Shown: piece after piece, positions 51,393-61,088 of the stretch
How positions within the stretch are numbered: position 1 is the first letter of the stretch
Layout of the letters: every line of letters starts with the position of its first letter
Source of the DNA: an uncultured bacterium
GTDB taxonomy: Bacteria > Cyanobacteriota > Vampirovibrionia > Gastranaerophilales > Gastranaerophilaceae
Direction: 5' to 3'
DNA length: 64,000 nt
Assembly: GCA_947073645.1 (NCBI GenBank)
Contig: CAMTMK010000003.1
Location: 40,722 to 104,721 of the forward strand
Notes under the pieces: generated by a model
What the model saw: the letters and a program-made list of their open reading frames with translations, nothing else
Told to the model about the DNA's origin: nothing
The model's database searches: none
Program-made: the position numbers and the translations under genes

Positions 51393-52401
51393 TGAGAAGT
51401 TCCTTAACATTAATTACAGTTTTTAATTTTAGTGTATATATATCTGTACGGTTAAAGTCTTTCATTTTTACTGCATCTTTTTCGGTAGTAATTATTGTAC
51501 CTTGAGGTATTTCATCTTCAGTATAGCTGTGGTGGTCGTCAAAAGATTTAGTCTGTTTAACGTTGTAATCTTTCAAAAACGCATAAAACTGTTCGGGCTG
51601 TCCTATTGCTGAGATTGCAGTGACTTCTGTGCCTTCTGCTAATTTTTTATTATTTTGGATATTATAGACATAATCAGGTTCGGTACGGCATACAAATGTT
51701 GGAACTTTCATCTTTTTGACCATAATCTTTGCAAGTTTTTCGGCTCTTGAATGGTCAATATCTTTACTTACAACAACAAGTTTGTCAATTCTTGAAAATG
51801 CTTCCATACCCTCGCGTAGAGGACCTGCCGGAAGAAGTTTTTCGTTGCCAAAGCCCATTTTGCTGTCCATAAGTACAATATCCAAATCCCTGTGAAGTTT
51901 TCGGTGTTGGAATCCGTCGTCAAGGATTATTGTTTTTACTCCGAATTTCTCTACAGCATATTTTGCGCCTTCATATCTGTTTTTGCAGGTGATTACAATT
52001 GTGCCTTTTGTGTTTTCGGCAAGCCAAAATGGTTCATCTCCTGCTAATTTTGCATCATAATAAATTTTTTTACCGTCAGAAATTACGTTAATATTTTTGT
52101 TATCTAATTTCCCGCCATAACCGCGTGAAATAATTGCAGTTTTTTCTCCGATATATTTTGCAATTTCAGATACCACAGGGGTTTTCCCGACACCGCCAGT
52201 TGTAATATTTCCTACAGAAATTACAAAAGCATTAACTTTTTTAGGTTTTAAGATTTTTTTATCGTAAAGCAGGTTTTTAAGTCCGCTTCCGATTCCGTAA
52301 AAAAATGATGCAAAATCAAGCAGAAATATGCTTTTTGCACTTTTATCATAATGCAATTTTGTTATTTCTGTTTTTAGGTTCATTAGAACATCAATCTCCA
52401 A
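51382..52401 (-). CDS. lpxK: Tetraacyldisaccharide 4'-kinase
   Basis: VISVGNITTGGVGKTPVV, SRGYGGK, LDDGFQHRKLHRDLDIVLMD. Confidence 0.95.
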   Translation of the reverse strand: MEIDVLMNLKTEITKLHYDKSAKSIFLLDFASFFYGIGSGLKNLLYDKKILKPKKVNAFVISVGNITTGGVGKTPVVSEIAKYIGEKTAIISRGYGGKLDNKNINVISDGKKIYYDAKLAGDEPFWLAENTKGTIVITCKNRYEGAKYAVEKFGVKTIILDDGFQHRKLHRDLDIVLMDSKMGFGNEKLLPAGPLREGMEAFSRIDKLVVVSKDIDHSRAEKLAKIMVKKMKVPTFVCRTEPDYVYNIQNNKKLAEGTEVTAISAIGQPEQFYAFLKDYNVKQTKSFDDHHSYTEDEIPQGTIITTEKDAVKMKDFNRTDIYTLKLKTVINVKELLNEQ

Positions 52402-53738
52402 ATTAAGAAACGTTTGTTTAGTTTTTCTGAGAATTTTCTCAAGTTGCAGGTTGTAACCTTTGTGTCGTCAAGAATTGTCTGCAATTGAGTTTTCTTATCA
52501 GGTGTGAGTTTATTAACTGTATTTAATGTTGTTGAAACGTCTGTCATTGCAGTATTTATGCTTGAAACAGCTCTGTTAATATCATTTTTTAGCTGGTCAT
52601 TTTTAGTAAGTGAATTAACATAACCGCTGATTTCATTTACGTTATGAGCAATTGCTCGGAAATCATCAGCCATAGCCTGCGCTTCTTCTTCATTACCGAC
52701 AAGTTTATTTATATTTTGTGCCAGTTTATCAAATGAATCTGCTGTTGAATATAGAGTAGGTTTAAACTGCGGGTCGCCGATGATTGAGTTAAGATTATAT
52801 GAAAGCATATTGAAATCAGTTGTAGCTCTGTCCATCATAACCATTAACTGTCTGATATCACCTTTTGATGTGTCAAGCAAATCATTTAATTTAATCATTG
52901 TCGAACTAGTTTGTCCTGTAAGTGCGTTTATATTATGTACAGACATTTTTAATTCTGTGATAACCTGGTCTGAAAGCAAATCGTTAATTTTTTTGTTTGT
53001 TTCTGTCAAAGATTCTGCAGCTCTGTACTGCCAATCCATGAAGTCAGCAATTCTCATAGGTTCAATTATTGTATATGGAGATTTTTGCTCCGGATACGGC
53101 AGTACAACATCATCAAGAGTTGAAATTATAAGTTTATTTTTTTCGGCTTTACCTTTCAAAAATTCAGGTAAAACAAGTCCAGGAAGGTTTATTACATAAT
53201 CAACTTTGTATGCAAAATTTGTTTTGATATTGTCTTTAATTGCAAATGGAATAACCTCTCTTGATACAACTTCAATATTTGTGATTTTACCAACATCGTA
53301 AATTTGTTTATCAAGCTTCATTTGAACATCATCATCTTTATAAAGAATATCTTTTGAAGCCATAGGAATATAGACTGTTCTTGTTTTTGGCGGTGTAATT
53401 TCCAAAAACAATTCGCCGATAAGTCCTGACTGCTGAATAGAAAGCATTGAAGCTTTCGGAATTTCTATATTTGGTTCGGTAATTACAAATTTAACCTTAA
53501 CATAGCTGTTTTCACCGTCAACAACAGGTGTAATTTCTTCAACCTGACCGACACGAAGTCCCATCATTTGAACTCCAGCCCCCGGGCGTAAACCGTTTAC
53601 GTCTTTAAATTCGACATTAACTCTGCCGGCAGATGAGAATGTTCTTCCTTTTACTTTAAAAACAACTCCTATTAAAAGCACTAGTGCTATTAATGTTAAA
53701 AGTCCAACCTTAAAAGATGATGAAAATTTCATTTGCAA
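52383..53738 (-). CDS. MlaD/MCE-domain protein
   Basis: N-terminal TM, GRVNVEFKDVNGLRPGAGVQMMGLRVGQV. Confidence 0.9.
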   Translation of the reverse strand: MQMKFSSSFKVGLLTLIALVLLIGVVFKVKGRTFSSAGRVNVEFKDVNGLRPGAGVQMMGLRVGQVEEITPVVDGENSYVKVKFVITEPNIEIPKASMLSIQQSGLIGELFLEITPPKTRTVYIPMASKDILYKDDDVQMKLDKQIYDVGKITNIEVVSREVIPFAIKDNIKTNFAYKVDYVINLPGLVLPEFLKGKAEKNKLIISTLDDVVLPYPEQKSPYTIIEPMRIADFMDWQYRAAESLTETNKKINDLLSDQVITELKMSVHNINALTGQTSSTMIKLNDLLDTSKGDIRQLMVMMDRATTDFNMLSYNLNSIIGDPQFKPTLYSTADSFDKLAQNINKLVGNEEEAQAMADDFRAIAHNVNEISGYVNSLTKNDQLKNDINRAVSSINTAMTDVSTTLNTVNKLTPDKKTQLQTILDDTKVTTCNLRKFSEKLNKRFLIWRLMF

Positions 53739-53787
53739 CCTTTCCTATGTTGTTTTTATTGTAACAAAAACAACAAATTAGTGCAAA

Positions 53788-54495
53788 TTACAAATAATTT
53801 GCCAGAATGTTTTTGACGTAATTTTGAGTTTCTTTATAAGGAGGAACTCCTGAATATTTGTCAACAGCTCCTGGGCCTGCATTATAAGCTGCAAGTGCTA
53901 AAATTACATTGCCGTTATATTTATTAAGCATGGATTTTAAATATTTCACTCCGCCTTCAACATTTTGAACTGTGTTGTAGGGGTCTTTAACTCCCATATT
54001 TTTCGCAGTAGCAGGCATTAATTGCATTAAGCCGATTGCGCCAGATTTTGATTTAGCTTTCGGATTAAAACCAGATTCTTGTTTAATTAGAGCTTGAACT
54101 AGTTTTTCATCTACTCCATGTTTTTTAGAAATTTGTGAAACCACATTTAATATTTGAGATTTACTTGTAGGCTGTGTATTAGCTTGAACTGCTGTAGCTT
54201 CTGTAAGCGCATTTTTCAAACTTGTTTGAGGCGCTTGTTTTACAATATTTGCATTAACTTGTTTAATTCTTGGGTCTAAAAGAAGCGAACCGAAGTTTGA
54301 TTTTGCAGATGATTGTAAAACTTCTTCAAACGGAGTTGTTTTGGTAACTTTATTTTGCGGATAAATTGCATCAAGCGGATTTTGAGGCTGTTGTGGATTA
54401 AGGCTGTTAACCCTGTTATTAATTTGAGCATACCTTTGCATCGCTTGAGTTTGCCCGCCTGTATTTAAAAGATTTTGAATAAAACCTGAAAACAT
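53788..54495 (-). CDS. Lytic transglycosylase (SLT domain)
   Basis: LVQALIKQESGFNPKAKSKSGAIGLMQLMPATAKNMGV. Confidence 0.93.
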   Translation of the reverse strand: MFSGFIQNLLNTGGQTQAMQRYAQINNRVNSLNPQQPQNPLDAIYPQNKVTKTTPFEEVLQSSAKSNFGSLLLDPRIKQVNANIVKQAPQTSLKNALTEATAVQANTQPTSKSQILNVVSQISKKHGVDEKLVQALIKQESGFNPKAKSKSGAIGLMQLMPATAKNMGVKDPYNTVQNVEGGVKYLKSMLNKYNGNVILALAAYNAGPGAVDKYSGVPPYKETQNYVKNILANYL

Positions 54496-54573
54496 TTTTA
54501 TACCTTCCCGACCTTATACTACAATAATTAGGTTACCTTCGTATCCTATAAATTAATGATTTTCAGGTAAATG

Positions 54574-55620
54574 TCAACGAATAAACATACAATCACCATA
54601 AGAAAAGAAGCGGTAGTTGTTTTCGATAGCTTCTCTGTAAGCTTCAAAGATAAAATCTTTTCCTGCTAATGCGCTCACAAGCATTAGTAATGTTGATTTT
54701 GGAAGGTGAAAGTTTGTTATTAATTTATCAATAACTTTAAATTCATATGGCGGATAAATAAATAATTCTGATGCACTGTTGCATTCGCAAATTTTGCCAA
54801 ATTGCTGGTATGCAGTTTCCAATGTTCGAACAGTCGTTGTGCCTACAGCGATGATTGTTCTCCCATCTTGTTTGGCACGATTAATTTGTTCTGCCGCTTT
54901 TGCAGATATTTCAAAAGTTTCGGAATGCATTTTGTGTTCTAATACGTTTTCGCACTGAACAGGGCGGAATGTTCCTAAACCGACATTCAAAGTTACTTCG
55001 CAGAGTTCGACTCCTTTTTTCTTCAGTTTTTCAAGGATTTCTTCAGTAAAATGTAATCCTGCGGTTGGAGCCGCAACTGAGCCTTCATCTTTTGCGTAAA
55101 CTGTTTGATAGCGTTCAAAGTCTAATTTTTTTAAATCATCATTAGCGATTTTGCGTTCAATATATGGCGGAAGCGGAATATGACCGTTTCGATGAAGTAC
55201 ATCCAGTACATTGTTACCTTCATATATCAGCTCAACGAGCCATTCGCCGTTTTCTTCCAAACGTCTTATTGCGCGAACACTTAATTCATCGCTGATTTTG
55301 ATTATTGTGTCGGGCCTTACACGTTTTGAGGGTTTTATTAATACGTCCCACAAACATTCCTCTTTTTGTGATAATAAAAAAACTTCAATTTTTGCGCCTG
55401 TATCTTTATGACCGATAAGACGTGCGGGTAAAACTTTGGTGTTGTTCATTACGAGCAGAGAATTTGGCTCAATCAAATCTACAATGTCATAAAAATGCTT
55501 ATGAGAAACGGTTCTGTCCTTTCGGTCCAGAACCATCATTCTCGAATTATCTCTTTTATCGGCAGGCATCTGCGCGATTAATTCTTCAGGTAAATTATAA
55601 TCGTACTCGGATAGTAACAT
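54574..55620 (-). CDS. queA: tRNA preQ1(34) S-adenosylmethionine ribosyltransferase-isomerase
   Basis: YDYNLPEELIAQMPADKRDNSRMMVLDR, AAPTAGLHFTEE, TNFHLPKSTLLMLVSA. Confidence 0.96.
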   Translation of the reverse strand: MLLSEYDYNLPEELIAQMPADKRDNSRMMVLDRKDRTVSHKHFYDIVDLIEPNSLLVMNNTKVLPARLIGHKDTGAKIEVFLLSQKEECLWDVLIKPSKRVRPDTIIKISDELSVRAIRRLEENGEWLVELIYEGNNVLDVLHRNGHIPLPPYIERKIANDDLKKLDFERYQTVYAKDEGSVAAPTAGLHFTEEILEKLKKKGVELCEVTLNVGLGTFRPVQCENVLEHKMHSETFEISAKAAEQINRAKQDGRTIIAVGTTTVRTLETAYQQFGKICECNSASELFIYPPYEFKVIDKLITNFHLPKSTLLMLVSALAGKDFIFEAYREAIENNYRFFSYGDCMFIR

Positions 55621-55621
55621 T

Positions 55622-56710
55622 TTATTCCTTAGGTTCTATTTTCTTTGCGTTTTTAATATCCGCATCTGTAGCAATGTTTCCGGTACGAGCTTGTTCCATA
55701 TCGATTTGTTTGTTAACCAATACAGTTTGAACAATTTGAATAATGTTACTTGTTACCAAATATAACAGAACCCCTGCCGGTATTGGGATTATTACAAATG
55801 TACCGATAATCATAATAGGCATAAATGTTCCCATTGATTTTTGAATAGCTTCTTGTGTCGGGTCGACAGCCCCGTCTTTTGATTTGTTTGCAGCCATCAT
55901 AATTTTTTGAGATGCGAACATTGTTAATGCAAATAGTGCAATTAAAACAAATACATCCCAGTGGAAAGCTCTTGCAGAAGCTGTTGTAGGAACTGATGCA
56001 ATTAAAATATTACCCTGTTTTTCGAAAGTTATATTTTCGATTTCTTTGTTAGTCATATCTGTAACAGCAATTTCAGCTTTTTCAATTTCATTTAGCTGAG
56101 CAAATTTAAGGTCTAAATGGTCTAAATCAATTTTGAAATCAACGCTTTCGCCTGGTTTAAATTGACCTTGAATTTCAATAGCTTTGTTAGGGTTTTTAAT
56201 TTTTACATTTTCCAATACTTCGTCAGGAAGGTAAACTTTAGCGACTTTGCCAAGAGTAAACGTATCACCTTGAGAAACACCAAAGCTTCCGTCATAAGAA
56301 CGTCCTGCAGTTGCGCGAAGCGTTGTATCAAGTCTGCTTAAAAATCCGAATGATGTGTCACCTGCAATTTGTATAAATTGCGGACTCATCAAAGCTGAAT
56401 ATAAAAGAATGAAAATTGGTAATTGAATTAATAACGGCAAACAACCTCCCATTGGGTTAAACTTATGTTCTTTATAAAATTCCATAAGTTTTTGCTGCAT
56501 CATTTGCGGGTTACTTTTATATCTGTCTTGAATAGCCTTAATTTTCGGCTGTAAAGTCTGCATCATTTTCATTGAACGTTGTTGAGAAACGTTTAGAGGC
56601 CACATTGCAAGCCTTATGATAACAGTTAGTAATATTATCGCAAAACCGTAATTCCCTACGATATGCGCCAATCCTTTTAATAGTTCAATAGTTAAAGTTG
56701 TAAAATCCAA
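55622..56710 (-). CDS. yidC: Membrane protein insertase YidC/Oxa1
   Basis: GFAIILLTVIIRLAMWPLNVSQQRSMKMMQTLQPKIKAIQ, MGGCLPLLIQLPIFILLY. Confidence 0.93.
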   Translation of the reverse strand: MDFTTLTIELLKGLAHIVGNYGFAIILLTVIIRLAMWPLNVSQQRSMKMMQTLQPKIKAIQDRYKSNPQMMQQKLMEFYKEHKFNPMGGCLPLLIQLPIFILLYSALMSPQFIQIAGDTSFGFLSRLDTTLRATAGRSYDGSFGVSQGDTFTLGKVAKVYLPDEVLENVKIKNPNKAIEIQGQFKPGESVDFKIDLDHLDLKFAQLNEIEKAEIAVTDMTNKEIENITFEKQGNILIASVPTTASARAFHWDVFVLIALFALTMFASQKIMMAANKSKDGAVDPTQEAIQKSMGTFMPIMIIGTFVIIPIPAGVLLYLVTSNIIQIVQTVLVNKQIDMEQARTGNIATDADIKNAKKIEPKE

Positions 56711-56833
56711 TTTCCCTAATCCTCATTTGTGTAAAATCTCTCTTTGAGATTTTATTATAAAAGAATGGGCAAGTCAACTTTTAAGAAATTCTCTATTGAC
56801 ATAAAATTTTGTTTGGGTTAGACTAGTCCTTGC

Positions 56834-56910
56834 CGGGATGTGGCGCAGCTTGGTAGCGCACCTCGCTTGGGACGAGGGGGTCGCACGTTCAAATCGTGTC
56901 ATCCCGACCA
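56834..56910 (+). tRNA. tRNA-Pro (anticodon TGG), CCA encoded
   Basis: CGGGATG...CCTCG CTTGGGA CGAGG...CATCCCGACCA cloverleaf. Confidence 0.95.
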
Positions 56911-56913
56911 TTT

Positions 56914-56946
56914 AGAAAAAGACTAACGTAAGTTAGTCTTTTTTAT
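56914..56946. terminator. Hairpin terminator after tRNA-Pro
   Basis: aaaaagactaacgtaagttagtctttttta. Confidence 0.8.
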
Positions 56947-57727
56947 TGCTTAATAAGGCTTGTTTTGCTGCAACACCAAGCCCTAAACCGGCTATTACAT
57001 AAGTCATCCATGCAAAGAAATAATTGCGTTTGAGAGGTGATAAATTGACACCCTTTAATTTTTTAGCGTATTTTAAACCTCTCAGGGAAGCTATACCTTC
57101 TTCAGCAATTGTAGGCAGGAAGGATGCAAAGCCGATGAGTCCTGCATTGCGTTCGATAAAATTCGGTTTATCGTCTTTGCGGGCAAATATACCGTTAAGC
57201 ATTAAAAGTGCAGTTGGTACGGCTGATACGTATCCGCGAGATTTTTGTAAAAATCTCATAAATTTGCCTTTCCCTGCATTAATAGCATGCCCGAGTTCAT
57301 GTAAAATTAATGACGGTTTGCTTTTTGGGGCAACAGCAAGTTTCAAGCCGTCAGCATAAAATGCGTTTTCTCCGCGTGCGACAGGTCCCAGCATTTCTCT
57401 CATTTGAGAGGGATAATTTTTTATATTGGCATGGTCAATGTAATCAACTTTTACTTTTAACTTGTTATCTTTGACCATTTGTTCTGCAGTGCGTTTTATA
57501 TTTTCCGCATTAGTAAATTCTTTACCCTGCATTAATTTATTCCCGCAATATTCTGAGGCTTTATGCAAAAATATTGCAAAAGCTTGCAGTATCCCCGCAG
57601 CCGCAACTGTTTTTGCTGTATTATCCTCTGGCTCGGCAGAATGCATGCGGACAGTATTATTATTTGGTGTCAAATAATAATTATTTGCAGTTTGATAATT
57701 GGGTTTTACACTACTTAAACCGTTCAC
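56933..57727 (-). CDS. Membrane-associated zinc metalloprotease-like protein (HELGH); start uncertain
   Basis: KPSLILHELGHAINAG; C-terminal TM; GTG start adjoins the promoter-like motif. Confidence 0.65.
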   Translation of the reverse strand: MNGLSSVKPNYQTANNYYLTPNNNTVRMHSAEPEDNTAKTVAAAGILQAFAIFLHKASEYCGNKLMQGKEFTNAENIKRTAEQMVKDNKLKVKVDYIDHANIKNYPSQMREMLGPVARGENAFYADGLKLAVAPKSKPSLILHELGHAINAGKGKFMRFLQKSRGYVSAVPTALLMLNGIFARKDDKPNFIERNAGLIGFASFLPTIAEEGIASLRGLKYAKKLKGVNLSPLKRNYFFAWMTYVIAGLGLGVAAKQALLSNKKD

Positions 57728-57728
57728 A

Positions 57729-57762
57729 TATATATAAAAACATCAACCGTTTAAAAATTGCT
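57729..57762 (-). promoter_or_regulatory. Bipartite promoter-like motif (AGCAATTT-N15-TTTTATATATA)
   Basis: Same spacing as the other sites; starts at the 3' end of the rubredoxin gene. Confidence 0.6.
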
Positions 57763-57763
57763 T

Positions 57764-57898
57764 TTATTCTTCAGGTGTAAACAAATCTTTAGGTGCATTG
57801 CAAACAGGGCATAGAAAATCTACAGGTAAATCTTCAAATTTAGTCCCTTCTTTTTCTTCATCATATACCCACTGACAGATTTCGCATTTGTACTTCAT
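57764..57898 (-). CDS. Rubredoxin (44 aa; not in ORF track)
   Basis: [44 protein letters not shown]: two CxxC knuckles; SD aaggagaaaaaa. Confidence 0.9.
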   Translation of the reverse strand: MKYKCEICQWVYDEEKEGTKFEDLPVDFLCPVCNAPKDLFTPEE

Positions 57899-57928
57899 TT
57901 TTTTCTCCTTTTATATTATAATTATTTT

Positions 57929-58354
57929 ATGAAACATTTATTTGAAACTAAAGTTTATTACGCAGATACTGACGCTTATGGTGTTGTCTGGCATGGTGCA
58001 TATTTGAGATGGCTGGAAAAAGGCCGTGTTGAACTTTGTGACGCTTTGGGGCTTGATTTAATCGCAATGAAAAAAGCTGATGTCCTCTTGCCTGTTACAA
58101 ATATGAATGTCAGATATAAATCATCTGCACGTCTAAATGATAATATTATTATTGAAACATGGCTTGAAAAGTGCAACGGTCTGTCGGTTATATTCAAGCA
58201 GACTATTCGCAATAAAGAAACAAACCGCTTGCATATTGAAGCTGTGTTTGATGTTGTAGCAATCAATGAGGCCGGAAAACTTTATAGAAAAATGCCTGAG
58301 GATTTGTTTGAGAAACTTCAAAAAGGATTAGAAGAATGTCAGGTATCCGTTTAA
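57929..58354 (+). CDS. YbgC/FadM-like acyl-CoA thioesterase
   Basis: VYYADTDAYGVVWHGAYLRWLEKGR hot-dog motif. Confidence 0.88.
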   Translation: MKHLFETKVYYADTDAYGVVWHGAYLRWLEKGRVELCDALGLDLIAMKKADVLLPVTNMNVRYKSSARLNDNIIIETWLEKCNGLSVIFKQTIRNKETNRLHIEAVFDVVAINEAGKLYRKMPEDLFEKLQKGLEECQVSV

Positions 58355-59064
58355 ATAAATATATAGCATCATCAGGGCTTTGTTCACGAAGAAAAGCAGA
58401 TGAGTTTATTGAAAAGGGTAAAGTTGCAGTAAACGGAAAAATCGTTACTGAACTAGGTTATCTGGTACAGCCAAAAGATAAAGTATTTGTTGATAAAAAG
58501 CTTATTCGTCCTGTAAAGCACGAGTATTACAGATTTTATAAACCAGCAGGATATATCACTACCTGTGATGATGAAAAAGGACGTAAAACAATTTATGATT
58601 TGCTTCCTGAAAATTTGGCGTGTTTGAAACCTGTCGGGCGTTTGGATAAAGATTCAACAGGGCTTTTGATTTTGACAAATGACGGAGATTTGATTAATGC
58701 ATTGACACACCCGTCAATAAAAGTTCCGAAAGTTTATATGGTTACTGTAGATTCTGTTTTAACACGTGCTGAACTCGAAAAACTTGCAAATGGTGTTGAA
58801 ATTGAACCGGGTAAGATTGCTTATGCTGATATCCAAGTTCTAAATATGGATAATAAACATACTGAGATGCAGATAACTTTGTATCAAGGTATGAATAGAC
58901 AAATCAGAAAGATGTTTGAATTTATAGGACATGAGGTTAAGGTATTAAAACGTGTTCAACACGCTACGTTGAGGCTTGACGGGCTTAAACGCGGTGATGT
59001 AAAACCTATCAAACCTATCCAAATCAGGGAACTCAAAAACTTTTTAAACAGGATTTCAAAATGA
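58336..59064 (+). CDS. RsuA/RluB-family pseudouridine synthase
   Basis: S4 domain IRLNKYIASSGLCSRRKADEFI, PVGRLDKDSTGLLILTNDGDL. Confidence 0.93.
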   Translation: MSGIRLNKYIASSGLCSRRKADEFIEKGKVAVNGKIVTELGYLVQPKDKVFVDKKLIRPVKHEYYRFYKPAGYITTCDDEKGRKTIYDLLPENLACLKPVGRLDKDSTGLLILTNDGDLINALTHPSIKVPKVYMVTVDSVLTRAELEKLANGVEIEPGKIAYADIQVLNMDNKHTEMQITLYQGMNRQIRKMFEFIGHEVKVLKRVQHATLRLDGLKRGDVKPIKPIQIRELKNFLNRISK

Positions 59065-59621
59065 CAAGGATTGCCTTAACGGGAAATATTGCAAGCGGAA
59101 AGTCTGTGGTATCAAAAATTTTAGAGGAAAACGGTTATAAAGTTCTTGATACGGATGAGGCCGCACATAATCTTTTAACGATAACTAATAAAGAATTGTT
59201 TGAAGCTTTTAAAGATTATGATGTTTTTGAAAATGGGGAATTTTCAAGGGCTAAGCTTGGTAAAATAGTTTTTTCTGATAAAAATATACGTAAAAAACTT
59301 GAATCTGTTTTGCATCCGCAAATTGCACGTGAAATTGAAAAATTTGAAGGTATTGTTGCAATTCCATTGTTATTTGAAGCTAAAATGGAAAAAATGTTTG
59401 ATAAGATAATCATGGTTTATACTGACGATGCAATAAGGCTTAAACGTCTTATGAAACGAAATGGTTTTACAGAAGAAGAAGCAAAAAATCGTATGAATTC
59501 TCAAATGCCCCAGGATGATAAGGTTGCGCAGTGTGATTATGTGATTTATAATAACGGCACAATCAGTGAATTAACTAAAGTTATTTCTAAGCTGATAAAC
59601 TTAAATTTTGACCGTCAGTGA
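59061..59621 (+). CDS. coaE: Dephospho-CoA kinase
   Basis: IALTGNIASGKSVVSKIL, LDTDEAAH, VAIPLLFEAKME. Confidence 0.94.
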   Translation: MTRIALTGNIASGKSVVSKILEENGYKVLDTDEAAHNLLTITNKELFEAFKDYDVFENGEFSRAKLGKIVFSDKNIRKKLESVLHPQIAREIEKFEGIVAIPLLFEAKMEKMFDKIIMVYTDDAIRLKRLMKRNGFTEEEAKNRMNSQMPQDDKVAQCDYVIYNNGTISELTKVISKLINLNFDRQ

Positions 59622-60306
59622 AACAATATGATGTAAAGTATGCACACCATTGATGATTATTTATTGCACCGCGTTTATATCTTCTGATATCCGCGCTGTC
59701 GTTTGAACCACCGCCTCTGGTACTGCTTTCAACAACTCCTTTAGCTTTTTCAGTTTCAGCTCTACTAGCAGCTTTTAATGCAGTATCAGATCCAAGCCAG
59801 CTGTGTGCGTCTATAAAGCCGTTAAGAGGACGACTTCCTGCGTTGCTCATAAGTTTGCTTAGAGAATATTTATTTGTTTTTACAGCATTACCGCTATTGC
59901 CTTCTGTTATCCAAACAGTATCTCCTTCAACTTTTGTAACAATACCAACGTGTCCATGAGCAGGATCTGCAGTTTTTGTCCATATTGCAATATCACCGCG
60001 CTGTGGTGTATAACTACCTTTTTTATGGAAATATTGACCAGCATTACGCATTATTTGTTGAGAACTTGCTGTATATTTGAATTTTGAACCGCTTCCGGCA
60101 GTTTTTTGTCTGAAATCTTCTGCATAATCTTTACCAAAAACTTTTTCGGGAGTAAATGCATTATTTTTGTTGAAAGATGATTTGTATATGTCAAATAAAT
60201 TTGGAACATTTAGTGTCTGGTATGATGTAAATGGAGCATAAGCTTGGAATACTCCTGCTGAGTATTGCATATTATTAAACATTGCTATTCCGCTGATTAA
60301 ACTCAT
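59587..60306 (-). CDS. CHAP-like (NlpC/P60 superfamily) peptidoglycan amidase
   Basis: HQWCAYFTSYC Cys motif, RGDIAIWTKTADPAHGHVGIVTKVEGDTVWITEGNSG; the CDS order places CHAP core and Cys motif atypically. Confidence 0.65.
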   Translation of the reverse strand: MSLISGIAMFNNMQYSAGVFQAYAPFTSYQTLNVPNLFDIYKSSFNKNNAFTPEKVFGKDYAEDFRQKTAGSGSKFKYTASSQQIMRNAGQYFHKKGSYTPQRGDIAIWTKTADPAHGHVGIVTKVEGDTVWITEGNSGNAVKTNKYSLSKLMSNAGSRPLNGFIDAHSWLGSDTALKAASRAETEKAKGVVESSTRGGGSNDSADIRRYKRGAINNHQWCAYFTSYCFTDGQNLSLSA

Positions 60307-60331
60307 AATTTCCTCTTATGATTCCCCTGTA

Positions 60332-60365
60332 TATATATAAAGTATTTAAGAACGGAATAATTGCT
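60332..60365 (-). promoter_or_regulatory. Bipartite promoter-like motif (AGCAATTA-N15-CTTTATATATA)
   Basis: Same spacing; ~25 nt upstream of ATG 60306. Confidence 0.65.
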
Positions 60366-60381
60366 TTTGTGTTAAGAAATA

Positions 60382-61056
60382 TTAAACGGGGATAAATGTA
60401 TTAGCTTTGCTTGAATAAGCAATTTCATCTTCAATAATATCACTGCAAGCTCTTCCGTCACCTAAGGCGATAGTAACGTGTCCATTTTCACCGATTCTCC
60501 CTGTTGAACCGTTTTTGAATGTTACTTTATCATCTGCTTGATATACTATTATGCTTCCTTCCGGAAGTGTTGAGAAGTCTTTTGTTTTAATTTCTTTAAA
60601 GTTTGGATTTGCTCGGAACACATATTTACAATGTGCGCCGTTGCCTTTTATGTATTCGCCAAGTCCGCAGTCTTCAACAGCTTCTTTAACATATTTTGCA
60701 CATAATGGATTTTCAGGGTCTCTGTCGTTTGGAAGATTTTCAACGATTTTTTTTGCAAGTTTTTGTCCGTTAACTTTGTTATAGGGTTTATCTTGCTTTG
60801 ATATTTTTGGAGTTGATTTGACAGTAGTTGTCTGCGGACGTGAAATATTTGAACTGCGTTTAACATTACTTGTAAAAATTGAGTTTGATGGTGATGCATA
60901 ATATGCGTTATTGTAATAATTCATTGGTGTGAATATATTAAAGTTTGGCATCACAAAAGGGTTGAACAAATTCATCATAGGATGATTGAACGGCATGAAA
61001 AAATTCATGAACGGATTACAACAATTATATTGAAATGGATAACCGAAATTAAACAA
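60382..61056 (-). CDS. CHAP-like protein with hydrophobic/aromatic N-terminus
   Basis: NPLCAKYVKEAVEDCG ... LPEGSIIVYQADD...GENGHVTIALGDGRACSD. Confidence 0.6.
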   Translation of the reverse strand: MFNFGYPFQYNCCNPFMNFFMPFNHPMMNLFNPFVMPNFNIFTPMNYYNNAYYASPSNSIFTSNVKRSSNISRPQTTTVKSTPKISKQDKPYNKVNGQKLAKKIVENLPNDRDPENPLCAKYVKEAVEDCGLGEYIKGNGAHCKYVFRANPNFKEIKTKDFSTLPEGSIIVYQADDKVTFKNGSTGRIGENGHVTIALGDGRACSDIIEDEIAYSSKANTFIPV

Positions 61057-61088
61057 TTCTACCTTAACCTTTTTTAAACCTAACCTTA

